Source: Bretschneidera sinensis
Lineage: Eukaryota; Streptophyta; Magnoliopsida; Brassicales; Akaniaceae
DNA: 64,000 nucleotides
NCBI GenBank assembly: GCA_023935145.1
Contig: CM043702.1
Span: 61,813,501 to 61,877,500 of the forward strand
Reading direction: 5' to 3'
Of the stretch, positions 1 through 9,257 are shown piece after piece (within the stretch, counting starts at the first letter, position 1; every line of letters begins with the position of its first letter). Position numbers and translations under genes: made by a program. The notes beneath the pieces were generated by a model that did not search any database, was not told the origin of the DNA, and saw nothing but the letters and a program-made list of their open reading frames with translations.

Positions 1-2130
1 CCAATATCCCTTAACCCCATCACCATACCCTAGAAACACACATTTTCTAGACCTTGGGTTAAGTTTATCATCCTTTTGATGTGCATATGCAGCACACCCA
101 AAAGTCCTAAGGTTGCTCAACTCAGGGGGTTTTCCACTCCACATCTCAATAGGAGTCTTGAGCTCTAAAGCTCTAGAGGGTGATCTATTTACCACGTATG
201 TAGCAATAGCCACAACTTCTCCCCAAAAATGTTTTGGTAAACCGGATCCTATTAACATGTACCTAACTTTTTCCATAAGGGTTCTATTCATCCTCTCAGT
301 AACTCCATTTTGCTGAGGTGTTTTTACAACCGTTCTATGTCTTAGAATGCCATTTAAGAATTTATCAAAATCCTTATTACAAAATTCTAAGCCATTATCG
401 GTTCGTAAAGCCTTAACTACCCTACCTGTTTGAGTCTCCAGCATCTTTTTCCACACAACAAATTTATTCAAGCCATCTGATTTATTCTTAAGCAAGTAAA
501 CCCAAACTTTTCTTGAATAATCATCAATTAAAGACAGAAAGTAAAAGTTACCTCCCTGTGTTGGTGTTCTTGCTGGTCCCCAAAGGTTCGAATGAATGTA
601 GTCAAGAATGCCCTTAGACTTGTGCACTCCGGTGTTGAAGCTGACTCGGTGTTGCTTCCCAAGAAAGCAACACTCATAGAAATCCAATTTCTCTACTTTG
701 TCTCCTCCAAGTAGACCATCCTTGCTAAGAACTTGCAGGCCATTTTCACTTATATGTCCCAAGTGAGTGTGCCAAAGAGCTACCCCATCCATTTCAGCCA
801 TCAAGCTTGCTGCTTGATCCTTGATTTTTGTCTTTCCAATCATCTCATAGAGTCCATCTTTTATTGCTGCTTTGATCACTACCAAAGATCCCTTGGCCAC
901 CTTGATTCTTCCTCCCTCTACTTTGCATATGTAGCCCATTGAATCTAGCTGCCCTAATGAGATCAAATTCCTCTTCAAATCTGAAAGATACCTCACATTT
1001 CACAGCAGCCTTGTGACTCCATCAAACATCCTCAACTAGATGTCTCCAATCCCCCTCACTTGGCAAGAATTGTTATTACCCAATAAGACCCTTCCATCAT
1101 TGATCTCCTTGAAATTCTTTAACCATTCCTTGTGAGGGCACATGTGATAAGTGCACCAGGATTCTAGAATCCACTTCTCGCTGCCTTGCCTCCTGCTCAC
1201 ATTTGAGCACACAACAAGAACATCATCTTGCTATTCTCCTTTGGCAATCGAAACCTCTTCATTGTTGGTATGGCTTCTTCTGTTATCCCATATCTTCTTC
1301 TTGGAATCTTTCTTGAAATTGCCCTCCTTGTTACAGTAGAAGCATCTCTTTCCTCCAAATCTTGATTTGGAATGAGATCTCCCATGGCTCTGCCTTCTAC
1401 TTCTTGATTTCTCTTGGTAGTTGCCATGAATGCTACTGCCATTCCTAGTTGCTGGCCTTTCTCTTATGAACAGTCCTTCCCCACTTGATGCCTCCCTACT
1501 CTTGGCTTTGAAATCATGAGCCTTTATAGCATTGACCACAATTTCTTTGGTTAGTGTACTTCTTCCATATTCAATTGCATTAATTAAACTATCAAAGCAA
1601 TCAGGAAGAGAATTTAATAACATAATAGCTAATTGTTCATCCGGGAATTTAATACTACAACTAGCCAAATCTTCAACTAGCTTATTAAAGACATCAAGAT
1701 TATCTTGCAACTCTTTACTATGATCCATTTTAAAAGCAAAGATTCTTTTAAGAAGATAAATCTTGTTAGGGAGAGTTTTGGTAAGAAGCAACTCATCTAG
1801 TTTCTTCTATATGACTGCAGGATCAGCCAAGTCTCTGCACTCCCTTGTGACACTATCCGACATGTGCAAGAAAATTGTGTTGTATGCCATCTTCTTCATC
1901 TCAATCCTCTGGTCCTCCGTGATACTTCCTGGAAAAGCATCATCTTCTCCAATAGCCAAGTCCACCTTCTGTTGCATAAGAACAACCTTGATCTTCCGCT
2001 TCCACATGGAAAAATCTCCCTTTCCATCAAACTTCTCAACAAAGAAATTTGATCCAATCTTGCGGAGATGATCCCAGATATGTACAGCACCCATAAATGC
2101 TTTCCAACTTCTTATAAACCTCAAGAACAT
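1..2130 (-). pseudogene. copia element 1 gag-pol, one frame with nonsense codons
   Basis: Encoded the element's coat and enzymes. One minus frame from 2130 to position 1 reads gag, nucleocapsid, protease, GAG-pre-integrase and integrase core. The usual gag ATG is now ATT (near 2067). In-frame stops lie near 1806 (end of ...DPAVI), near 1230 (after IAKGE), near 1037 and near 1006. The zinc knuckle (CFYCNKEGNFKKDS, near 1320-1360) has lost its His and last Cys. The protease motif DSG is ESW (near 1160). In integrase the HHCC motif has Tyr for its first Cys (YECC, near 675), and the first catalytic Asp (HSDLWGP) is HSNLWGP (near 590); the second Asp (LRTDNG) and the Glu (NGVTERMN) remain. RT and RNase H would lie beyond the window. 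Confidence 0.85.
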
Positions 2131-2247
2131 TATCGAAGATTGATCTCATCACCGTTATTAAATCAGCCTCAAGAACACGATTTGATCTTCATCCTTACTC
2201 CGTTCTTGAATCACCCAAGAAGTTTGTTCTTTGATTCTTGGAGTCTT

Positions 2248-2311
2248 GCTCCGATACCTTCTGTTCTTGCTCCGATACCCAGCTATGCAAGCTCCTCTGG
2301 CTCTGATACCA
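2248..2311 (-). other. primer-binding site and two extra PBS-like motifs, element 1
   Basis: On the minus strand TGGTATCAGAGC (complement of 2300-2311) stands one base inside the LTR end, the canonical copia site complementary to initiator Met tRNA. Two further near-copies, GGTATCGGAGC, occur at 2269-2279 and 2248-2258, about 21 and 31 bases apart. The spacing resembles that of elements 2 and 3. Which copy would prime cannot be told from sequence. Confidence 0.8.
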
Positions 2312-2312
2312 C

Positions 2313-3164
2313 TATTGGAAATCACCTCACAAGAATACCCAAGTGATGATTCCCAAACACTCAAGTCCAGAATGACTTGTAATGAAATGAAATAGCAAAT
2401 GAAAGCAAGAAAGGAAAGAACACAAGCAATTTGTTATCGAGGTTCGGCAATGTGCCTACATCCCCGTGAGCTCCTCTAAGCTCTCTGCACTATCTTATCA
2501 ATGGAGTTCTTTACAAAATATGGAGGACTCCAACCCAAGTTCTTGAAGAACCAAGAAGAGAAGAAAGAAAGTGATAGAACTATTACATTAACACTCTACC
2601 CACAATCTATACTACTTCTCTCTTTACAACCAGCCTCTTACAATGAGTCCCTCCTGTGTTTTGTGTCTTTGCACTCTCACACAATTCTCTCATGGGTGAT
2701 CACTTGTCTATCATAATGTGTCTCTTGTAGTCTCTAAATGAATTGATGAGAATGAAGCTAGGTGACCCTTTATATAGTGCACGAACTTCTTGTTCAATCT
2801 TAAGAATTAATCTCCACCCTTAGATCTTAATGACCAATTAACCATGGCCCTCCATCAAGCCTTAGTGATCCTATGCATTTTAGGTATGTCTCACGGACTC
2901 AACTAAAGGCTGAAATATGTGTGCATCAGTGTGCCTAGCGCCACTGCCTAGAACAGGGAGCGCTTCAGCCTGGAGCTGGGCACACTTGCTACCCCTCTGG
3001 GCGCTGCGGCCTGGGGAAGGCAGTACCGTGACTTGCTCCTTCCTCTAGCACTCCTCCTTGCTAGGCACCATGGCCCGGACAAGGCTGGGTCGCAGGACCT
3101 CTTGCTAAATATGCTGATTTTTCTTTCTTCCTTTTTTCGTTTAAATCTTAGAAAAACTCCAACA
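2313..3164 (-). repeat. 5' LTR of copia element 1 (852 bp)
   Basis: On the minus strand it opens TGTTGG at 3164 and closes CCAATA at 2313, where CCAACA is expected. It aligns along its length with the LTR at 4389-5291 and the LTRs at 24888 and 35688. A TATA box (TATATAAAG on the minus strand, near 2772) fits a U3 promoter. A GC-rich, CpG-bearing block (about 2935-3110) lies upstream of it. The segment near 2430-2500, GTTATCGAGGTTCGGCAATG, is shared almost unchanged with LTR 2. Confidence 0.87.
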
Positions 3165-4016
3165 CTCTCCATTCTTGGTATGGCTTCCTCCCTCATCCCT
3201 CATCATCTTCTTGCAATCTTTCTTGAAATGACCCTCCTTATGGCAATAGAAGCATCTCTTCCCTCCAAATCTCAGTTTGGAGTGTGCTATCCCATGGCTT
3301 TCTCCTCTACCTTTGTCCCAGTAGTAGCTATGTATGTTACTATGAGCTTTCCCATGGCTTTTTCCTTTACCTCTGTCCCGGTAGTAGCCATGTATGTTAT
3401 TGTGCGCTCTCCCATGGCTTTCTCATCTACCTCTCTCCCGGTAGTTGCCATGTATGTTATTGTGCGCTCTCTCATGGCTTTCTCCTCTACCTTTGTCCTG
3501 GTAGTAGCCATGTATGTTGCTGTGCGCTCTCCTATGGCTTTCTACTTTACCTTTTTCCTGGTAGTAGCCATGTATGTTGCTGCCATACTGAGTTGCTGGC
3601 CTTCCTCTAGCGAACAGCCCTTCTCAACTTGATGCTCTCCTCATCTTGGCATCAAGATTATCTTGCAACTCTTTATTACGATCTATTTTAAAAGCAAAGA
3701 TTCATTTATGAAGATACCTCTTATTAGGGAGAGTCTTGGCAAGAAACAACTCACCTAGTTTCTTCCAAGTGACAGTTGGATCTTCCGAGTCTCTGCACTC
3801 CTTTGTGACATTATCTGATATGTGCAGAAAGATGGTGCTGTATGCCATCTTCTTTATCTCAATCCGCTGGACCTCTGTGATACTTGCTGGAAAAGCATCA
3901 TCTTCTCCAATAGCCAAGTCCACCTTCTATTGCATAAGAATAGCCTTGATCTTCCGCTTCCAAAGGGCAAAGTCTCCCTTTCCATCAAACTTCTCAACAA
4001 TGAAGTTTGAACCCAT
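3165..4016 (-). pseudogene. copia element 2 gag, truncated
   Basis: Capsid/nucleocapsid protein. ATG at 4016 begins MGSNFIVEKFDGKGDF, matching element 3. In-frame stops occur near 3933 (after ILMQ) and near 3703, and another at about 3640. Relative to element 1 a block of about 70 codons between QDNLDA and the basic region is missing (near 3655). The basic region is then enlarged into five 20-residue units. The zinc knuckle CFYCHKEGHFKKDC (near 3220-3270) is intact, CX2CX4HX4C. The gene ends where element 1 is inserted at 3164/3165. Confidence 0.83.
3291..3590 (-). repeat. five in-frame 60-bp tandem repeats in copia gag
   Basis: Five consecutive units of exactly 60 bp start at 3291, 3351, 3411, 3471 and 3531. 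Each plus-strand unit begins CCCATGGCTTT or a near variant and contains GTAGTAGCCATGTATGTT. On the coding (minus) strand a unit encodes 20 residues around NIHGYYR/Q-D/E-KG. Elements 1 and 3 have at most one such unit, so the array expanded in this copy, keeping frame, between capsid and zinc knuckle. Confidence 0.93.
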
Positions 4017-4075
4017 CTTGCGGAGAAAATCCCAGATTTATGTAGCACCCACAATTGCTTTCCAACTTCTTCTCA

Positions 4076-4270
4076 ATCTCAAGAACACGATTAAAGATGG
4101 ATCTTAATACCATTCTTAAATCACCCTCAAGAACACGATCAGATCTTGATATCTACTCTGTTCTTGAATCACCTCAAGAACACAATCAAATATTGATCTC
4201 TACTCCGTTCTTGAATCACCTCAAGAACACAATTAGATATAGATCTCTACTCCGTTCTTGAATCACCCAA
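4076..4270 (-). repeat. tandem ~48-bp leader repeats with hairpin junctions
   Basis: Four units of about 47-50 bp begin CTCAAGAACAC and end TCTTGAATCAC on the plus strand. Where two units meet they create an inverted repeat with arms GTTCTTGA and TCAAGAAC around a 6-base loop; perfect copies are at 4160-4181 and 4207-4228, degenerate ones near 4112 and 4254. Element 1 (2150-2220) and element 3 (31500-31600) have fewer units in the same leader position. Confidence 0.85.
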
Positions 4271-4298
4271 GAAGTTAACCTTTGATTCTTGGAGTCTT

Positions 4299-4386
4299 GC
4301 TCTGATACCTTCTGTTCTTGCTCCGATACCAACTGTCCCAAGCTCTGATACCACTGTTGGTGGTATCTCTTCTAGCTTCTGATACC
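4299..4386 (-). other. four PBS-like motifs in tandem, element 2
   Basis: Complements of GGTATCAGAGC-type primer sites lie at 4299-4309, 4320-4330 (one change), 4342-4353 (perfect 12-mer GCTCTGATACCA on the plus strand) and 4375-4386 (next to the LTR, degenerate). The perfect copy at 4342 is followed by CTGTTGG, so it imitates a full PBS/LTR border 35 bases inside the true one at 4389. Confidence 0.8.
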
Positions 4387-4388
4387 GC

Positions 4389-5288
4389 TGTTGGAAATCA
4401 CCCTTGAGATGCCCAGGTGGTGATCTTCCAAACACCTAAGTCTAGAATGACTTGTAATAACACCGAAACAAAACAGGAATCAAAACAATCAAAGAAATAA
4501 CATAAGCGATTTGTTATCGAGGTTCGGCAATGTGCCTACATTCCCGTGAGTTCCTCTGAACTCTCTGCACTAAATCAATGAGTTCTTACAAGTTACAGCA
4601 ATGCGTCTTCAAGAAACCTCTTGTTCTTGAAGAATGAAAGAAAAGAGAAAAGAAAGTGATAAGGTCTTGAGTTACCCTGGAATTTTCCCCAAGAAAATTC
4701 CACTTACAAGTCCCTTGAATCCCCAATCTATACTACTCTCTCTCTAAACAACCAGCCTCTCTTGAATGAGTCTCTCCCATGTTTAGTGTCTTTGCACTCT
4801 CACACACCATGTGTTCTATTTCACACACATTCAAATGTCATTCCCATCACACCTCTCTTGTTGAGATGAATGTCACGCCCTTTCTTACTTGTTGAGATTG
4901 AAGCTAGGTGACCCTTCATATAGTGCACCACTTCTTGAACCTATCTTGAAGACAATCTCAACCCTTAGATCTTGAGGACCAATCAATCATAGCCCTTCAA
5001 CAAGCTTTAGTGATCCTGTGCGTTTTGATCAAGCTTCACGCACCTTACAAGTGGCTGGAAAAACCAAGCATCAGTGTGCATGGCACCGCGGCCCAGAACA
5101 GGGTTGGCCGCAGCCCAGACTAGGGCTGACTTCCTCTAGGTTCTGAGCACCACAACGCGGCCTAGAGAGGGAGGCTGCTGGACTTGCTCCTGGCCATGGT
5201 GCACAAGACCAGGCCATGGCGCACACCTCCAGACCTGATGCTGAACATGCTGAACCCTTCAATCGGTTTAATCCTTGGATAAATACCA

Positions 5289-5291
<3 letters not shown>
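4389..5291 (-). repeat. 5' LTR of copia element 2 (903 bp)
   Basis: Bounded by TGTTGG and CCAACA on either strand. It carries a TATA-like TATATGAAG (minus, near 4915), a downstream transcribed region shared with the other copia LTRs, and a GC-rich block (about 5075-5255) containing CACCGCGGCCC-like and GCCGCAGCCC-like words. The outer end abuts a (CA)n(TA)n microsatellite. Confidence 0.87.
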
Positions 5292-5322
<31 letters not shown>

Positions 5323-5323
5323 T
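5288..5323. repeat. (CA)n(TA)n microsatellite
   Basis: About 12 CA units followed by about 7 TA units, overlapping the last bases of the element 2 LTR end. The element may have inserted into, or seeded, the dinucleotide run. Confidence 0.9.
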
Positions 5324-5988
5324 AACCTAAGTTGATGACTATGGACTTTTCTAAGTGTGATTTAGTTTAGTCAATAAAGTAAATCACTTTGTCAAACACT
5401 AGGTAATTATTGCATGAATATATCCCATACATTAATGGGTCTTTAATCTTCATACGGTTTCCTTGCGTATTCCTTGATTCAGCCCAATAAAATCCTATGT
5501 AACTCTAAATAACTTTGCATACATCAAATATATATAAGAAACCTTGATAATAAATCAAGGGTAATTATGTTGGAGGGAGATAGAAATTTATATTAAGAGA
5601 AATAAGAGAATGCGAGGTATGCAAACTCCATTTAGAATTGAATAACAAAAAATAATACCATAAAATTTATCCAATTGCTAAGGTCTAGGTCCTATAGTTA
5701 TCCACTCATGCAATCAAATTTCATAAATCAGTATTAATAATTCAATTATAGTTATGTTTATTTCTTCTACAATTGCAATCCTAATCCCATTAGGTTTTCA
5801 TAAACTTTTCTTAATGCTATTCCAAATAAGATTTAGATTCCTTGTTCATTAGAATTCATAATTCCAATGTAATAAGGATTTTGGAGTTTCAATTCCTAAT
5901 TAAACTCTGAATTTTAAAACTTTTGATAATAGAAATTAAGAACAATCTTTAATTAAATAAATAAATCAAAGAGCTGGTTATGATACAA
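5324..5988. other. AT-rich retroelement-derived DNA without a gene
   Basis: 5324-5470 is a diverged copy of 8250-8395 (shared words such as TGATGACTATGG / TGATGATTATGG and CATGAATATATC), the same segment that precedes the copia gag at 7730. 5470-5988 looks like the leader inside LTR L1, read on the minus strand: a degenerate tRNA-Met-like primer site (complement of GGTTATGATACAA, 5976-5988) is followed by AT-rich untranslated sequence. No coding frame could be supported. Confidence 0.45.
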
Positions 5989-7618
5989 CTACAAGTATAC
6001 CACCATAGATAACGCAACAAAATGTAATTTTTTTTTTAACTATACCAATTAACTTATCCCAAGAAATCTCTAAGAACATATTAGAATGATAATTAATCTT
6101 TCCATAAAAGGTTAGAAATTTATACCTTTGATTTAAATTCTTTTTTTTTTATTTTGCAAACGGATTCACAAGCCGTTAAAGCGTCTACCCTCTAAGTGTA
6201 TCCACACAAGCAATCAAGAAGGAGGATCTCCCTTTCTGAAATGTCGAACACCATGCGAAAAAGAACAAAGGGTTGGTTGAATTCCTTATGTGAGTGATAA
6301 CTCTAGGTTTTTCAGCTTTTTGAGAGAGACAAAGAGAGAGAGAGAGAGACAGAGACATAGAGAGAGAAAATCTGATTTTTAATCTGACGACAATTATGTT
6401 CACTTCCGGTTTCTGTCAGATAGAACATTAATTAAGAGCTCTAGGATTTCTAAAATTTTAGTGAAAACCCTGGCTTAATTAATTCTTAGAAATCTCTCTT
6501 TTAGCCCCTTTTTTTTTATTCTTGAAATTTCTCAATTGTGTGTGATCCCTTAGGTTCAATCTTGCGCTGGTAGTAGGTCGTAACACATACGTAACAATTG
6601 GATCTCATCCAATTAATTAATTTTTTTAAATTCTCCCTTTAATTATAAATTAATTACAATTAATTCTTAAAAGCTTCTACAAGTCAAGATTGATATCTAG
6701 CAATATGTCATGACTACCTAGGAATTATTAATTAATTTGAACCTTTCTATTGTCATTTATCGTATAATTCAATCCTTCCATCGTACAATTTCCATGATTA
6801 AACCTAAGGCATGGAATTATTATCAAATCTTAACTATTTAATCATATCTATGTTGATCTCAAGTCTGTAACTTAAATAGTGAAATGAAATTCCTTTCTAT
6901 TTTTCACCCCACCCTAGCTAAAGAATTTTCAAGTTATGACATAATAAGATCAAATGGGACTTTCTCTCTCTTTAATTGAAAGTGATGGATCCTCTATTGT
7001 ACACTCATATACCTCCATGCATAACTAGTCATAACTAATTACTACCCTCTTGTGACATATGATTAGAATCACATTTAGGTAGCATCAAAGCGTGATGACC
7101 TATGCACAAGATATTCATGGTGCCTCAAGTCTAATGATCACTTATACAACTGCAACATGAGAACTCTTATTATCTGCCAATAAATTGTTCATTAGAAATT
7201 TCCTATTTGAGTCAGTTCGATGTATTTTCTCTCTAACAAGCACATACATAACTTGTTTTAATATCTCATACACTAGTGATTGTGAGATCAATCACCCCAA
7301 ACTCCTTGAGTAAACATAGTATGTACTAATTTATCCTGATTCACTAATGCTCTTCTTAGTGATCCTATGATTACCAATATTTAAGAATAAAGTTTAAGGA
7401 AAAGCATCTCACTAGTATAATCTCATCATGGTGCTTATTTTCATTGCTTTTATCCTATAGGCTTTTTCATGTAATGCACATACATTAATTTGTAATGAAC
7501 ATGATAAATAAGATAATTTCCATTATTAATATCTATTATCAATAAATGAATAAGATTAACTACAAATAATATATCCATAACATTAAATGCAATTAGCTTG
7601 CAGGGCATACTACTATCA
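5989..7618 (-). repeat. LTR L1, unnamed family, minus orientation
   Basis: On the minus strand it begins TGATAGTAGTATGCCC at 7618 and ends beside a degenerate primer site at 5988. It aligns with L3 (13064-14641) and L2 (10510-11988), e.g. the segments reading TCATGACTACCTAG and TAATTCAATCCTTCCAT on the plus strand. The outer end interrupts a copia gag frame at 7619. It contains a (GA)n run at about 6323-6364. No coding capacity seen. About 1.6 kb, longer than typical copia LTRs. Confidence 0.6.
6323..6364. repeat. GA-rich simple repeat
   Basis: GAGAGAGACAAAGAGAGAGA-like run inside LTR L1. The short reading frame across it (Ser/Leu repeats on the minus strand) is an artefact of the repeat. 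Confidence 0.85.
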
Positions 7619-7730
7619 CTATATTCTCAAAATTGAGAACGATTCTGAAGGTCTTCAGCCAATCAAGAAAATTTGGCTTAGTCAGTCTGTTTGTATAAAG
7701 GATTCTTGATAGTGGGTTAAGATTTGTCAT
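7619..7730 (-). pseudogene. copia gag N-terminus, cut by LTR L1
   Basis: A minus-strand ATG at 7730 opens 37 uninterrupted codons with LYTNRLTKPNFLDWLKTFRI, which matches the start of a common plant copia gag (LDANKLTGPN..DWLRNLRIVLNSEK). The frame ends at the border with LTR L1. The same gag type, with the same upstream DNA, is found at 37814/44530, so these are two members of one family. Only the extreme N-terminus is present. Confidence 0.65.
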
Positions 7731-8393
7731 TACTATCTGCAATGTAACAACAGATAAAATTAGAGTTTAGTTATTTTATTAACTACCATAAAGATTTGAT
7801 CTTTAATCTAATTGGTGTCTTCCACTATTCTTTTTTTATTCCCATAACCCTCAATCTGGAAAGTGGAAAACCCTTTTGGAAGTTTTATTAGTGGGAATTA
7901 GGATCCTATCACCTGCACATTATAGCTGCAGTAATGCAACACACTATAATGCACATGATAGGTAGATAACTTTTATTATTTGTATCTCATGCAATTCCGA
8001 ATCATAATTTAGCGTTTGAAATGCATATGGCCTTACGGTAGCACAACAAGTCATACAGACTATAATGGTGGAAGGCTATGAACAATCATTCCTAATCATT
8101 TTTGTTTTCAACTTAATATTTAATTAATTGAGTATGACAAATTTTGGTCTTTCTGTTGAATTCTTATCATAAAATTATACAAAAATACTATAAAAAGCAT
8201 ATCATCTAATCGCGTGCATATCATACATACATCACAAGCATATAATCCTAGGTGGATGATTATGGAATTTCTAAGCGTGATTTACTTGATTCAATTAAGT
8301 AAATGACTTGACTAAATCCTTGGTAAATATTACATGAATATATCTCATACATTCACGGGTCTTAAAACTTCAAATGGTCCACGATGCTCTCCA
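7731..8393 (-). other. leader/LTR remnant upstream of the copia gag
   Basis: Read on the minus strand this leads into the gag ATG at 7730. The part nearest the gene (AGATTAAAGATCAAATCTTTATGG-like, split here to short words AGATTAAAGA and CAAATCTTTATGG) recurs before the copia gag at 37814, as does CATAATCATCCACCTAGG (compare 37628-37646). I could not fix an LTR boundary or a classic primer site. Confidence 0.45.
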
Positions 8394-8834
8394 TGGTTTC
8401 ACAACCAAATTCATACTATATAGGTAGTCATAATATATTGATAGGTGTCATTCATGATTATAGAAGTTGTAAGAATTAGTTTAATAGAAAACTAATTAAT
8501 TCTTACCGAAGTGAGAATCAAAAGGAGTATTTATTCAAAATAAATTTGAAGGAGTTCTAATTACTTGAAAAGGGTTCCAATTAAAAATGTATAAGTTATG
8601 ACCTTCAACTAGATTAGTTAGGACCTAAAGGGTCACACAAAGGGCACAATGTGTAATTAAGAAATAATTGGATAGGTTTAATTTGTGATTAATGATTAGT
8701 TGTTCTTAACCTCAACACTATAAATAGTTTATTAGTGTGATGGTTTTTGCTAGAACATTATTCTACACATAAGTTTCTCCTACGAGATTTAAAACTCTTT
8801 TATTCCTAAAAAGAGAAAAATTATATAGTGAAAT
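8394..8834 (+). repeat. LTR fragment L5 (same family as L1-L4)
   Basis: Aligns with 11279-11720 inside L2: both begin GGTTTCACAACCAAATTCA or a near copy, share GGTGTCA..TTGATT.TAGAAG, CAAAATAAATTTG-type words and TATAAATAGTTTATTAGTGT. Neither LTR end is present here. Confidence 0.6.
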
Positions 8835-9257
8835 TGATACAACTCAAGATAGGGACAATAATCAGAAGCTGAAGTAAGGGACATATAAAGAAGGGATGAT
8901 TGAAGCAAGGACAACATCTAAAGTAATTTTTCAACAACTATAAATTGTAACCAACTTAACTATCAATATTCCAACAACTATAAATTGTATGATTCTATAA
9001 ATAATTGTAACATAATCCTATTGAGATATAGAATATTTTTTCAGATAATTTTAGGAAGAATTTCCATAGGATCTAGTCACTTGCTCGAAACATTGACAAC
9101 TCTCTTTGATTCACAAAATAGTTTCTAACATTTGGTGCTTTCATTACATCATTTCTTTCCTTGATTCCAACCTCTCAAATTCAGATCACTTTCTTTTAAC
9201 TTTCTTTTCATTACCTGATATTTATTACTTTCCACTACATCATCTCTACCAATAAAA
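8835..9257 (+). other. gypsy 5' LTR end, primer site and leader
   Basis: The stretch ends an LTR at about 9129 (...TTTCTAACA) and is followed by TTTGGTGCTTTCATT, a sequence that commonly follows gypsy LTRs of plants as the primer-binding region. A leader of about 110 bases then reaches the gag ATG at 9258. The LTR start was not found; upstream DNA belongs to fragment L5. Confidence 0.5.

Larger units (their letters stand above)
1..3164 (-). mobile_element. Ty1/copia (Tork-type) retrotransposon, element 1, 5' part
   Basis: Minus-strand element entered from its 5' LTR (2313-3164), followed by a tRNA-iMet primer site (2300-2311), a leader, and gag-pol running off the left edge of the window. 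The gag start (GSNFFVEKFDGKGDF-like) and the gene order gag, protease, integrase are those of Tnt1/Tork copia elements. The LTR outer end at 3164 lies directly against the zinc-knuckle region of a second copia element, so element 1 is a nested insertion. The sequence just beyond the LTR end is CTCTC; the matching copy and the 3' LTR would lie left of the window. Both the inner LTR end (TATTGG instead of TGTTGG) and the coding frame show decay. Confidence 0.88.
3165..5291 (-). mobile_element. Ty1/copia (Tork-type) element 2, interrupted by element 1
   Basis: Minus-strand element with 5' LTR 4389-5291, leader 4017-4388 and gag 4016-3165. Its gag stops abruptly just after the zinc knuckle, at the LTR end of element 1; the rest should resume left of the window. 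Protein and leader are close to elements 1 and 3 but differ by a ~70-codon gag deletion and by expansion of three different short repeats: gag 60-mers, leader ~48-mers and PBS motifs. Confidence 0.85.

Noticed and set aside
2300..2311. Words matching initiator Met tRNA
   Set aside because: Only 12 bases matching the tRNA 3' end next to an LTR; these are primer sites, not tRNA genes. No cloverleaf was found anywhere.
3291..3590. Regular 60-bp spacing suggested a CRISPR-like array
   Set aside because: The whole unit is conserved with no variable spacers, it encodes gag residues, and the context is a plant genome.
3033..3632. 199-codon plus-strand frame with Val/Met-rich repeats
   Set aside because: It is the antisense of the element 2 gag 60-bp repeats and of the LTR 1 end; the minus strand gives recognisable gag with a zinc knuckle.
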